A stretch of DNA of 9,357 bases. It comes from Rubrolithibacter danxiaensis. Lineage in GTDB: Bacteria > Bacteroidota > Bacteroidia > Sphingobacteriales > Sphingobacteriaceae. The DNA lies in assembly GCF_047272945.1 (NCBI RefSeq), contig NZ_JBKOPS010000022.1, positions 1 to 9,357 of the forward strand. Direction: 5' to 3'. Made by a program: the position numbers and the translations under genes. Positions 1-5,809 of this stretch are shown piece by piece. The notes under the pieces were generated by a model. That model was not told the DNA's origin. It ran no database searches and saw only the letters and a program-made list of their open reading frames with translations. Each line of letters starts with the position of its first letter. Within the stretch, counting starts at the first letter, position 1.

Positions 1-369
1 AATCTCATCCTCAAATGGACAATTATAGAATGCATATTCAATCTGATAGTATAGTAAGAAATCACAGCTTAATCTGAAGTAGAAGCAGGGAGAAACAAAT
101 ATCTCCATTTCATCAAATGTGCTCCTATCTCCTCTTGAGTCCTTCTCAAATACTGTTTTTAATGTTTTATCTGATGAGCTGATATGAAGATCTCTAGCTG
201 TCTTAAGAACCCTTTTATAGATACTCTCAGTAGTCTTGTTATGCATTAAAATATTTGAACTTCCTGGTATCTGTGCTCTAACATGATTCTTGCGTAGTCT
301 TCCAGGATAGTTGAATTCTTTTGGCTCTGGACGAATTGGTTCTGGTTTAAAAAATTCCTTTTGTTTCAT
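1..369 (-). CDS. Hypothetical protein, partial (C-terminus beyond the left edge)
   Basis: An open frame of 123 codons reads leftward from an ATG at 369-367 and leaves the window without a stop. It starts MKQKEFFKPEPIRPEPKEF, a charged, proline-rich N-terminus with repeated PEP-like pairs. A basic segment (GRLRKNHVRAQIPG) and an aromatic-rich stretch (CFYFRLSCDFLLYYQIEY, about residues 93-110) follow. I do not recognise the family. The hydrophobic stretch contains charged residues and is not a clear membrane helix. It lies 48 bp downstream of the 418-900 gene on the same strand and is probably the third gene of a minus-strand unit. The UUCG-type hairpin at 389-410 sits in that gap and could limit read-through. 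The frame is uninterrupted and has codon use like its two neighbours, so I consider it a real gene. Function is unknown. Confidence 0.6.
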   Translation of the reverse strand, partial: MKQKEFFKPEPIRPEPKEFNYPGRLRKNHVRAQIPGSSNILMHNKTTESIYKRVLKTARDLHISSSDKTLKTVFEKDSRGDRSTFDEMEIFVSPCFYFRLSCDFLLYYQIEYAFYNCPFEDEI

Positions 370-388
370 GGTATATATTTTAGAAGCT

Positions 389-410
389 AAAGCTTACCGA
401 AGTAAGCTTT
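389..410 (-). other. Perfect 9-bp hairpin with UUCG tetraloop between two minus-strand genes
   Basis: On the minus strand AAAGCTTAC and GTAAGCTTT pair perfectly around a TTCG loop closed by C-G, the exceptionally stable cUUCGg tetraloop. It lies 8 bp after the stop of the 418-900 gene and 19 bp before the ATG of the next gene. Only three T residues follow the stem, so it is a weak intrinsic terminator at best. An mRNA-stability or attenuation role between the two genes is equally possible. Confidence 0.5.
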
Positions 411-417
411 TAAATTA

Positions 418-900
418 TCAGTTGACTTTCTCCTCTATGCTAATAGAAATAAAGTCATTCTCACCATTCGCTAATCTGTTAATAAAGAAAGATTGTACGT
501 TAGCAGGATTGTTTAGCCTTACAGAATCCTCAATATTCAGTTTAGTAGCTTCGAACATCGTATGCTTGTAAAGCTGTCTTAATGCTTTGTTGTACATTCT
601 TGCTCCAAACTTAGCCAGTGCATCTTCATCATAAGTGAAGTACAGCATTTTATATCCTGCTTTATTAGTCGCAAGAGTTAAGTTCCAGAAGAAGCAAATG
701 AATTCCTGATCCAGATTGGTATCTTTTCCACTCTTTGCATGATTCACTTCGATGCAGGTTCTATACTTCTTACTTTCAAATACAGTAAGTAGAGGTTTTA
801 CAGCTTGTGTGATTTGATGATAAGATTTTTCAACTTCTTTGTTCCTTGCTTTAAGGTTTTGCGCTAATTGGACTTCTTCGTCCTGTGTTTTTACAGTCAT
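418..900 (-). CDS. Hypothetical protein, paralog of the neighbouring 949-1425 gene
   Basis: This encodes 160 residues from an ATG at 900-898. It is soluble, with no signal peptide or membrane helix, and looks largely helical. It shares spaced identities with the 158-residue product of the upstream gene: K-x-RN-x-E near the start of the conserved block, a central S-x-x-x-RT-x-IE-x-x-H segment, an A-x-x-x-G-type segment, then a late R-x-LYK-x-T and NIED motif (here TKLNIEDSVRL). The two genes therefore look like an old tandem duplication. The gap to the upstream gene is 48 bp with a terminator-like hairpin in it, so co-transcription is possible but may be attenuated. I do not recognise the family and assign no function. 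The codon use is AT-rich, with many AAT and GAT codons, unlike several of the cassette genes further right. Confidence 0.7.
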   Translation of the reverse strand: MTVKTQDEEVQLAQNLKARNKEVEKSYHQITQAVKPLLTVFESKKYRTCIEVNHAKSGKDTNLDQEFICFFWNLTLATNKAGYKMLYFTYDEDALAKFGARMYNKALRQLYKHTMFEATKLNIEDSVRLNNPANVQSFFINRLANGENDFISISIEEKVN

Positions 901-932
901 AATAATAGATTTTTAAGTGAATAGAATTGATT

Positions 933-960
933 AAATGAAAAAGGACCTTTAGAGGCCCTT
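933..960 (-). terminator. Likely intrinsic terminator after the 949-1425 gene
   Basis: On the minus strand AAGGGCC and GGTCCTT form a 7-bp stem with one G-T wobble around a 6-nt loop (TCTAAA), followed by a T-rich tail (TTTCATTT). The first arm overlaps the last codons and stop of the upstream gene, as often happens with compact intrinsic terminators. The tail is interrupted by CA, so termination may be partial and let the 418-900 gene be read at a lower level. Confidence 0.5.
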
Positions 961-1425
961 ATTTTCAATGATTTGTTTGTAGTAGTTGTACTCCTTATTC
1001 CTTACAATATTCCTGGCATCATCAAAGACCTCAGAATAGTATGGGAATACCTGAAGGCAATCCTCAATGTTCACATTCGCGTTTGAAGATGCAGTTAGCT
1101 TATAAAGAATACGGATAACCTGAGTATATAGAGCTTGGCCCAAGTAGACAGAAGCACAATCATTCAGAGCATAAGCAATAGAAAAATGACCTTGCTTATC
1201 AGCATTTAAGCAGAGGTAGATGTAATCTGTCAGCACTTCATAAATCTCAGATTGAGCGTTCTGATTTTGTTTGTGATCAATTTCTATCCGTGTTCTGAGA
1301 TTCTCTGATTTAAAACTTGTTGATAGTTCTGCTATCTCTTTTATAATCTTGAAATAGCATTTTTTGATTTCGTGGTTGCGTACCTTTTGGCGATCAGGTA
1401 AGTGAATTGCTTGTAAATAGTTCAT
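949..1425 (-). CDS. Hypothetical protein, first gene of the minus-strand pair of paralogs
   Basis: This encodes 158 residues from an ATG at 1425-1423. The product is soluble, mostly helical by composition, and rich in tyrosine and asparagine. It aligns end to end with the 160-residue product of the next gene through K-x-RN-x-E, S-x-x-x-RT-x-IE-x-x-H (here SENLRTRIEIDH), ADKQG (versus TNKAG), R-x-LYK-x-T (RILYKLTAS) and NIED (NVNIEDCLQV). Divergence outside these motifs suggests different partners or ligands rather than redundancy. It is the promoter-proximal gene of the leftward unit and its upstream side is the long gene-free stretch starting at 1426. I found no convincing Bacteroidota-type promoter (TAnnTTTG) directly before it. 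The family is not recognised. Proximity to an iteron-like repeat array makes a plasmid backbone role possible, but nothing in the sequence proves it. Confidence 0.7.
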   Translation of the reverse strand: MNYLQAIHLPDRQKVRNHEIKKCYFKIIKEIAELSTSFKSENLRTRIEIDHKQNQNAQSEIYEVLTDYIYLCLNADKQGHFSIAYALNDCASVYLGQALYTQVIRILYKLTASSNANVNIEDCLQVFPYYSEVFDDARNIVRNKEYNYYKQIIENKGL

Positions 1426-1901
1426 AAGAGTTGAATTTTGATTGCTTGAAGGGAGTTGATTTGCAGGAAAGTGATCTGAAAGAGTAATGAAAGCAGTTTT
1501 AGCTTATAAAATAATAGGTTGAGAAGTGAGTATTTACTTTAGAAGCTAATGAGTCTGGGAAACTCAGGCACTATTCTTAGTATAGATTATGATGAGAGTT
1601 TGGGTTTTCTCGAGTAGGTGAAAATATGGGATTGGTTGCCTATCTTTCAGATCGACTAACATAAAATCTTTTACATTCCTTCAGAATGAAGGTCAGGGGC
1701 TTATATCTGAGCTGGAGCTATGCGCTTAAGACAGAGTTAATTTTATATATAGATAACGCCGTAAAATTACGAGTACCGGGGGGGATAAAATAAAATGAGG
1801 ATGTTATATGAGGCTAAGAGAGGATTAAGTTATTTTGGTATAGACAAAATAGCTGGAGGCTTCAGCTAATTCTTTAAAAGCTAAATCAGTCTTTTCCTTT
1901 T

Positions 1902-1931
1902 TTTATAGATTCTTACACTTATCTCTATAAA
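1902..1931. repeat. Inverted repeat with 8-bp arms before the iteron-like array
   Basis: TTTATAGA (1902-1909) and TCTATAAA (1924-1931) are perfect reverse complements separated by 14 bp. The surrounding DNA is strongly AT-rich. The position about 60 bp before the direct repeats would fit a protein-binding site or a melting region of a replication origin, but the arms are short and AT-only, so chance is a real alternative. Confidence 0.35.
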
Positions 1932-1990
1932 GGTAACTTTATACAATTTTGAGGAAAATAAGGAAAATGATCATACTTATATGATTAACA

Positions 1991-2077
1991 TGAAAATCAG
2001 CAAAAGCATGGTTTTAGCACAAAATTAAGTAAAAAAGTACGTTTAGCATGAAAACGAGCAAAAAGGTACGTTTAGCA
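1991..2077 (+). repeat. Three tandem 29-bp direct repeats, iteron-like (possible replication origin)
   Basis: Units at 1991-2019, 2020-2048 and 2049-2077 have exactly the same length and no spacer. All three end in TTTAGCA, and the last two share GTACGTTTAGCA preceded by an A-run. By eye, unit 1 matches unit 3 at 21 of 29 positions and unit 2 matches unit 3 at 22 of 29. Degenerate copies in the same register seem to flank them (1962-1990 and 2078-2106). Contiguous same-direction repeats in an AT-rich, gene-free region are typical of iterons bound by plasmid Rep initiators. No rep gene is visible in this window, so the origin assignment is inference. A transcription-factor array is the main alternative. 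Confidence 0.55.
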
Positions 2078-2390
2078 ACAAAATGATATAAATAAGCCTT
2101 TTTTGACACAATAGTAGCGCAAACCCTTCTAATTTGGAGGGATATACGAAGGAATAGGGACAATTAGGTATAGAGATGGTACTTCTTTCCGTTAAGATTA
2201 GCTCTCGAAATGCTTTCTATTGCTTTAAAGATTGATTTTTTTTCAGCCTTGAAGCTTTATCAGTTAGAAACCACTACTCCTTTTGATATTTGCAGTTAAA
2301 TTATTATCTATGTAAGTAAATGTTGGCTAAGACAGGATTACATCAAATGACAGAACATATAATAGAGGAAAAGACAGCTTCTACTATATC

Positions 2391-2429
2391 GGATATTTGC
2401 GCAGTCCTGCGTAAAGCCAATCGTTAGGC
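2391..2429 (+). other. Left boundary of the cassette array: 3' half of an attC or a degenerate attI-like site
   Basis: The core GTTAGGC (2423-2429) marks the start of cassette 1. It is preceded by GCGTAAAGCCAATC, which resembles the 3' arms of full sites in the array (for example CGCAAAGCCGTAAACC before the core at 3934). The 5' arm with its RYYYAAC core is absent. Instead a small hairpin, TTTGCGCA and TGCGTAAA around GTCC, occupies 2395-2414. The site may be a truncated attC left by a deletion, or a diverged single-core attachment site. The exact left limit is approximate. Confidence 0.5.
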
Positions 2430-2447
2430 AACATTAAAAGTAAGACT

Positions 2448-2780
2448 GTGCAAATTCATACCGACTCAATCGTACTAGACAACGGACAGCCTATTTATGT
2501 TGGACAAACGGTGATGAGTGCTATTAAGTTTAATGACTTTGTAGTTGTTCTAACTGACCCAATTGAAAAAGAGAAACGGAACAGCGAAAATGTTTTTGGC
2601 TACAACTCAAACGGAGAACTTCTTTGGCAAATCGAGGACTTGGATTTGTTTCACGAGAATCACGACTATACTTCAATTTATGTTCAAGACCAAAACTTCT
2701 ATCTTTATAACAGGTGTGGAATTGAAGTGAAAATTGAACCAGCGACAGGAATCGTATTATCGACAGAATTAATTAAGTGA
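2448..2780 (+). CDS. Cassette 1: hypothetical protein of 110 residues
   Basis: Starts at GTG (2448), the first plausible initiation codon 19 bp inside the cassette. The frame is open further upstream through the attachment core, with only a rare ATT alternative at 2433. The product is small, acidic and soluble, without signal peptide or membrane helix. It looks beta-rich: short strand-like runs (DFVVVLTDP, SIYVQDQNFYLYN) surround a segment GYNSNGELLWQIEDLD (about 51-66) and end with EPATGIVLSTELIK. The pattern 'asn-gly-glu-leu-leu-trp' resembles a blade of a PQQ-type or similar beta-propeller repeat, but one copy does not make a propeller. Small stand-alone immunity-like proteins also look like this. 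The stop is 16 bp before the attC core. Family not recognised and function unknown. As the first cassette it would be closest to any external promoter. Confidence 0.72.
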   Translation: MQIHTDSIVLDNGQPIYVGQTVMSAIKFNDFVVVLTDPIEKEKRNSENVFGYNSNGELLWQIEDLDLFHENHDYTSIYVQDQNFYLYNRCGIEVKIEPATGIVLSTELIK

Positions 2781-2796
2781 AAGAAAGATTAACGTT

Positions 2797-2925
2797 GCCT
2801 AACACCATGTTTATATTATGCCCGTGTGACGTGGTTCTTGAAGTTCTTTGCTTTTCAAGTACCTCAGTGCGGCTTGACAATGAAGTGCTCTTCATTGGGC
2901 ACAATATAAACACTTAACGTTATGC
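2797..2925 (+). other. attC site A (end of cassette 1)
   Basis: R'' core GCCTAAC (2797-2803) and R' core GTTATGC (2919-2925) bound a 129-bp imperfect palindrome. The arms TGTTTATATTATGCCC and GGGCACAATATAAACA pair over 16 bp with one wobble. GCCTAAC is the reverse complement of GTTAGGC at 2423, the start of this same cassette. The interior carries the array's common TGACGTG and CTTGACAATGAAGTGCT segments. Confidence 0.88.
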
Positions 2926-2968
2926 GGCAGCTTAAAAGACAACAACCAACGACATTGACAGTAAGAAA

Positions 2969-3568
2969 ATGAAATCAGATAATAAACTTGCAGGACTTGG
3001 ACTTTTGACAGCAATTTCGGCATCACTATGCTGCATTACACCTGTTTTGGCTCTGTTGGCTGGAACAAGTGGACTTGCTTCTACTTTCTCTTGGCTTGAC
3101 CCATTCAGACCATATTTAATTGGCTTGACAGTTTTGGTTCTTGCGTTTGCTTGGTATCAAAAACTGAAACCTCAAAAACAAATTGACTGCTGCGACACAA
3201 CTGAAAAAACACCCTTTATTCAGACAAAAAAGTTTTTGGGTTTCGTAACAGTTTTTGCAGGACTGATGCTTGCGTTTCCAAGTTATGTCCACATATTCTT
3301 TCCAAAGACAGAAAGTCAAACAATCATAACCGACCAATCAAACATTAAAACAGCAGAATTTACAATTAACGGAATGACTTGTGCAGGTTGTGAAGAAAAC
3401 GTAAATCACGAAGTAAATAAACTGACAGGAATAATTAAGACGAATGTTTCTTACGACAACGGCAACGCAATCATAGAATTTGATAGAACTCAAACCGACA
3501 TTCAAGAGATAGAAAAAGCCATAACTAAAACAGGCTATTCCGTAACCGACAAAAAAGAAATAAAATGA
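2969..3568 (+). CDS. merTP: Cassette 2, gene 1: MerTP-type mercuric ion transport protein (MerT-MerP fusion)
   Basis: This is a 199-residue inner-membrane protein that would carry Hg(II) across the cytoplasmic membrane. The MerT-like part has a first helix at about 7-31 with the vicinal pair Cys21-Cys22 (SLCCITP), a second helix at about 48-63, a Cys74-Cys75 pair in the loop (DCCD), and a third helix at about 89-111. The C-terminal part (about 128-195) is a heavy-metal-associated domain like MerP, with GMTCAGC giving Cys138 and Cys141. MerT-MerP fusions of this length are known in mer loci. The ATG follows AGTAAGAAA. Its TGA overlaps the ATG of the next gene (ATGA), so the two are translationally coupled. 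Oddly, there is no merA reductase or merR nearby. Import without reduction would not detoxify mercury, so merA must be elsewhere or the role has changed. Confidence 0.93.
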   Translation: MKSDNKLAGLGLLTAISASLCCITPVLALLAGTSGLASTFSWLDPFRPYLIGLTVLVLAFAWYQKLKPQKQIDCCDTTEKTPFIQTKKFLGFVTVFAGLMLAFPSYVHIFFPKTESQTIITDQSNIKTAEFTINGMTCAGCEENVNHEVNKLTGIIKTNVSYDNGNAIIEFDRTQTDIQEIEKAITKTGYSVTDKKEIK

Positions 3569-3771
3569 ACATAATCCTGCAATCAACTATCACTTGCCCT
3601 GAATGTGGACATAAGAAAGAAGAAACTATGCCGACAGACGCTTGCCAATATTTTTACGAGTGCGAAAGCTGCAAAAAGGTATTAAAGCCAAAACAGGGCG
3701 ACTGTTGTGTATTTTGTAGCTATGGAACAGTGAAATGTCCATCCATTCAAGCCGGGACAAATTGCTGTTAA
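3565..3771 (+). CDS. Cassette 2, gene 2: GDCCVxC-motif cysteine-rich protein
   Basis: A 68-residue protein with 11 cysteines: Cys11-x2-Cys14, Cys27, Cys33-x2-Cys36, the signature GDCCVFC (Cys47, Cys48, Cys51), Cys58 and a terminal Cys67-Cys68. It matches the small family named for the GDCCVxC motif (described as GDCCVxC domain-containing (seleno)proteins), often found next to merTP in Bacteroidota and other bacteria. All positions here are ordinary TGC or TGT cysteine codons, with no in-frame TGA that would suggest selenocysteine. The CxxC knuckles point to zinc or soft-metal binding, and a cytosolic Hg(II) trap or relay to MerA is a reasonable inference. The ATG overlaps the merTP stop by ATGA. 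The exact biochemical role of the family is not established as far as I know. Confidence 0.88.
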   Translation: MNIILQSTITCPECGHKKEETMPTDACQYFYECESCKKVLKPKQGDCCVFCSYGTVKCPSIQAGTNCC

Positions 3772-3808
3772 AGACAATGATAAAACTGACTGAAATCGAA
3801 AGCCGACC

Positions 3809-3940
3809 GCATAACATCGGTTTTGCAATATGGCGGGTGAAGTGCTACTATGAAACATTTGTGCAAGATTCAACATCAGTAATTCTATTGAACTTTTGTG
3901 CTAAAATGCCGCCACATCGCAAAGCCGTAAACCGTTATAG
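3809..3940 (+). other. attC site B (end of cassette 2)
   Basis: R'' core GCATAAC (3809-3815) and R' core GTTATAG (3934-3940), 132 bp. CGGTTTTGCAATATGGCGG in the left arm pairs with CCGCCACATCGCAAAGCCG in the right arm, mostly by Watson-Crick with G-T wobbles. GCATAAC is the exact reverse complement of the cassette's own start GTTATGC at 2919. The interior closely resembles site D (TGAACTTTTGTGCTAAAA in both). Confidence 0.9.
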
Positions 3941-3951
3941 GCAAGCTTAAA

Positions 3952-4473
3952 ATGACCTACGACCAATTCAAAAACACAATAAGAAGACCAAGCAAGTTTG
4001 ACGACACGCTAAACTACGTAACGTGTATAGCATTTATCGCTGCTGGTTTGTTTTTTGCCTACCGAATTTATGTTGATGGTTTTTCCCATGAGCGAGGGCT
4101 GGAAAAATATAAGATTTTATTGCTACCTCTAATTTTTATTCTTCCCGGACTATATGGATTTTGGAGAATTTCAAAGGATTATGAAGTTGTGTATATCAGC
4201 TCTGACAAACCGAAATCCGAAAAGTTGGAAATCATAAACCGATACTTATCGAATCTAAGAGTTGAAAATCAAACAATAACTAACGACCTAATTAGATGCA
4301 GATACAGAAATGTCTTCTTTAATAAGGTGGACTTAAGCATATATATAGATGAGGAGAAGGTTTTACTGAACGCACAGGGTGTAGACCAAGCAGGCGCAAA
4401 AGGTTTCATTGACTTTGGATTAACATATCGAGCGGCAAGAAGACTCAAGACATACATGAAAGCCAGCCTATAA
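3952..4473 (+). CDS. Cassette 3: two-helix membrane protein of unknown function
   Basis: 173 residues from an ATG (3952) only 11 bp past the attachment core, preceded by the A-rich AGCTTAAA. Two hydrophobic segments are likely membrane helices: about 20-41 (YVTCIAFIAAGLFFAYRIYV) and about 53-72 (YKILLLPLIFILPGLYGFW). A soluble, probably cytoplasmic domain of about 100 residues follows, with mixed strands and helices (CRYRNVFFNKVDLSIYIDEE). I do not recognise the family. The stop TAA (4471-4473) lies inside the attC R'' core, so the C-terminal Ala-Ser-Leu is encoded by attC-proximal DNA. Absence of any promoter-like sequence in the short leader suggests it depends on transcription from outside the cassette. 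Confidence 0.8.
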   Translation: MTYDQFKNTIRRPSKFDDTLNYVTCIAFIAAGLFFAYRIYVDGFSHERGLEKYKILLLPLIFILPGLYGFWRISKDYEVVYISSDKPKSEKLEIINRYLSNLRVENQTITNDLIRCRYRNVFFNKVDLSIYIDEEKVLLNAQGVDQAGAKGFIDFGLTYRAARRLKTYMKASL

Positions 4474-4600
4474 CATCGGCTCTGTTGCTATTGCTGGTTT
4501 GGGTGGTGTATGTTATTTCGCTGCTTTCTATTACATTAGTGCTGTCTTGACAGTGACGTGCAATTAATGTCGCAACAGCAACAAGCCTTAACCGTTAGCG
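4468..4600 (+). other. attC site C (end of cassette 3)
   Basis: R'' core CTATAAC (4468-4474) and R' core GTTAGCG (4594-4600), 133 bp. The arms GGCTCTGTTGCTATTGC and GCAACAGCAACAAGCC pair with small bulges. CTATAAC is the exact reverse complement of GTTATAG at 3934. It belongs to a distinct sequence subtype shared with the last, truncated site: 4511-4579 and 9192-9260 differ at about 6 of 69 positions. Confidence 0.88.
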
Positions 4601-4642
4601 GTCATTGTAAGAACGACAAATCACAACTTAATTTGGCGGAAA

Positions 4643-5071
4643 ATGCCTTTAAAAACAAACAAAATGACGAAGCAAATAAATAGTCTAAACAGCGAGGTAA
4701 CAGATTTCTTAGACGAGCAAAATCACGCACTTAGAACAGAAATCGAACAGTTAAGAATTTGCATTCTATCATCAGACGACAATTTGACCGAAAACATTAA
4801 ATGGAACGGACCAAATTATTGTTTTGACAACGAAGACAGGATTACAATGCGGATACAACCGCCAACTACAAAACAAATTCAAATTATCTTTCACCGGGGA
4901 GCTAAAAAACAAGAACAGCCCAAGGAAAAATTAATTGAAGACAATTCTAAATTTTTGATTTGGAAAGAGAATGATAGAGCTGTAGCCACTTTTAAGAATT
5001 TGACTGACTTAGAAAATGCTAAACCGGCTTTGACAGAAATTGTCAAGAAGTGGATTAATGCTGCAAAATAA
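4643..5071 (+). CDS. Cassette 4: DUF1801 family protein
   Basis: A 142-residue soluble protein without signal peptide. It begins at ATG 4643. A second in-frame ATG at 4664 (residue 8) is equally credible, because the conserved part starts with EVTDFLDE at about 18. The sequence LTENIKWNGPNYCF (about 48-61), RITMRIQPP, and the C-terminal AVATFKNL with ALTEIVKKWI match the DUF1801 fold (YdhG-like, frataxin/YjbR-related shape). Members are common in Bacteroidota and Firmicutes genomes. No enzymatic activity is established to my knowledge and none can be read here. The length is normal for stand-alone members. The leader is 48 bp after the attachment core and the stop is 11 bp before the attC core, a typical compact one-gene cassette. 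Confidence 0.85.
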   Translation: MPLKTNKMTKQINSLNSEVTDFLDEQNHALRTEIEQLRICILSSDDNLTENIKWNGPNYCFDNEDRITMRIQPPTTKQIQIIFHRGAKKQEQPKEKLIEDNSKFLIWKENDRAVATFKNLTDLENAKPALTEIVKKWINAAK

Positions 5072-5082
5072 AAACAACGAAC

Positions 5083-5214
5083 CGCTAACAAGGTATTGCC
5101 AAAAGCGGGGCTGAAGTGCTTCGATTGGGCATTTGCGCAAGGTTCAACTTTAGGGCTTCTAATGAACTTTTGTGCTAAAAATCTCCGCCTTCGGCAATAC
5201 CCGAAACGTTATCG
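5083..5214 (+). other. attC site D (end of cassette 4)
   Basis: R'' core CGCTAAC (5083-5089) and R' core GTTATCG (5208-5214), 132 bp. GGTATTGCCAAAAGCGG pairs with CCGCCTTCGGCAATACC almost perfectly. CGCTAAC is the exact reverse complement of the cassette's start GTTAGCG at 4594. The interior is of the same subtype as site B. Confidence 0.9.
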
Positions 5215-5259
5215 GCAAGCATACGAAACAAACAGCATAAATCAATAAATAGACATAAA

Positions 5260-5751
5260 ATGGAAAATAATCAAGAAATGAACCAAGCCAAGAAAGGGAA
5301 AAATCACTACACGAAATTTTTATTGATGTTGTTTGCATCATTTATAGCAATGTATATAACAATGTACTTTAATACCTACGAAATAGACCACGTATATTTT
5401 AGCCTTACACGATTTTATATGACTTGCTTAGGTATCTCCGCAATGGCGGTGATTATGCTACTGTTTATGAAAATGATGTACAAGGACAAGAAAAAGAATA
5501 TTGCCATACTTTTAGGTAGTTTAATTCTTTTTGTATGTGCTTTAACATTGGTCAGAACGCAAACTCCAATAGGTGATGTATTGTATATGAAGGCAATGAT
5601 TCCGCATCATTCAATTGCAATACTCACAAGTAAAAGGGCAGATATAAAAGACCCTGAAGTAAGAAAGTTGGCAGATGGAATTATAAAGGCACAAGAAAAG
5701 GAAATTGCAGAAATGAAAGAATATATCAAAAGGTTGGAGTCCGACAAATAA
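5260..5751 (+). CDS. Cassette 5: DUF305 membrane protein
   Basis: 163 residues. The N-terminus is short and basic, followed by three hydrophobic segments (about 20-37, 53-70, 81-98). The C-terminal part is a DUF305 domain (PF03713): YMKAMIPHHSIAI with the signature Met-x-Pro-His-His (residues 113-117), then a helical tail (KLADGIIKAQEKEIAEMKEY) that is characteristic of the family. In secreted relatives such as CopM the Met and His residues bind copper or silver, so a periplasmic metal-binding role at the membrane is plausible. This member is membrane anchored and carries only one such domain. The ATG (5260) is preceded by AAATAGACATAAA. About 58 bp separate the stop from the attC core, a little more than in most neighbours, and no second gene is visible there. 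Confidence 0.87.
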   Translation: MENNQEMNQAKKGKNHYTKFLLMLFASFIAMYITMYFNTYEIDHVYFSLTRFYMTCLGISAMAVIMLLFMKMMYKDKKKNIAILLGSLILFVCALTLVRTQTPIGDVLYMKAMIPHHSIAILTSKRADIKDPEVRKLADGIIKAQEKEIAEMKEYIKRLESDK

Positions 5752-5809
5752 TTTTTGAGACGACAACCTGAAATTAGTGCCCAAAGCAATAGAAGTCAAG
5801 AATGCCAGC

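Larger units (their letters stand above)
1426..2422. other. Gene-free region, about 1 kb, with origin-like repeats
   Basis: No open frame of credible length or composition is present on either strand. The stretch is AT-rich. In order it holds ordinary unique sequence with a short G-run near 1780, an 8-bp inverted repeat (1902-1931), a tandem 29-bp repeat array (1991-2077), more unique sequence, and a small hairpin just before the first cassette boundary. No tRNA, no rRNA and no integron integrase gene is visible here, although an integrase would be expected on this side of the array. Confidence 0.55.

Noticed and set aside
311..571. An 86-codon rightward open frame near the left edge
   Set aside because: It overlaps two leftward genes and the UUCG hairpin, and has an unnatural composition compared with the minus-strand frames.
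1426..2422. An integron integrase gene or attI-linked promoter on the left side of the array
   Set aside because: No frame longer than about 60 codons with recombinase-like residues exists on either strand in this stretch.
3735..3950. A 71-codon rightward open frame after the GDCCVxC gene
   Set aside because: It overlaps the end of that gene and then runs through the whole of attC site B; its sequence is determined by the recombination site and shows no protein-like pattern.
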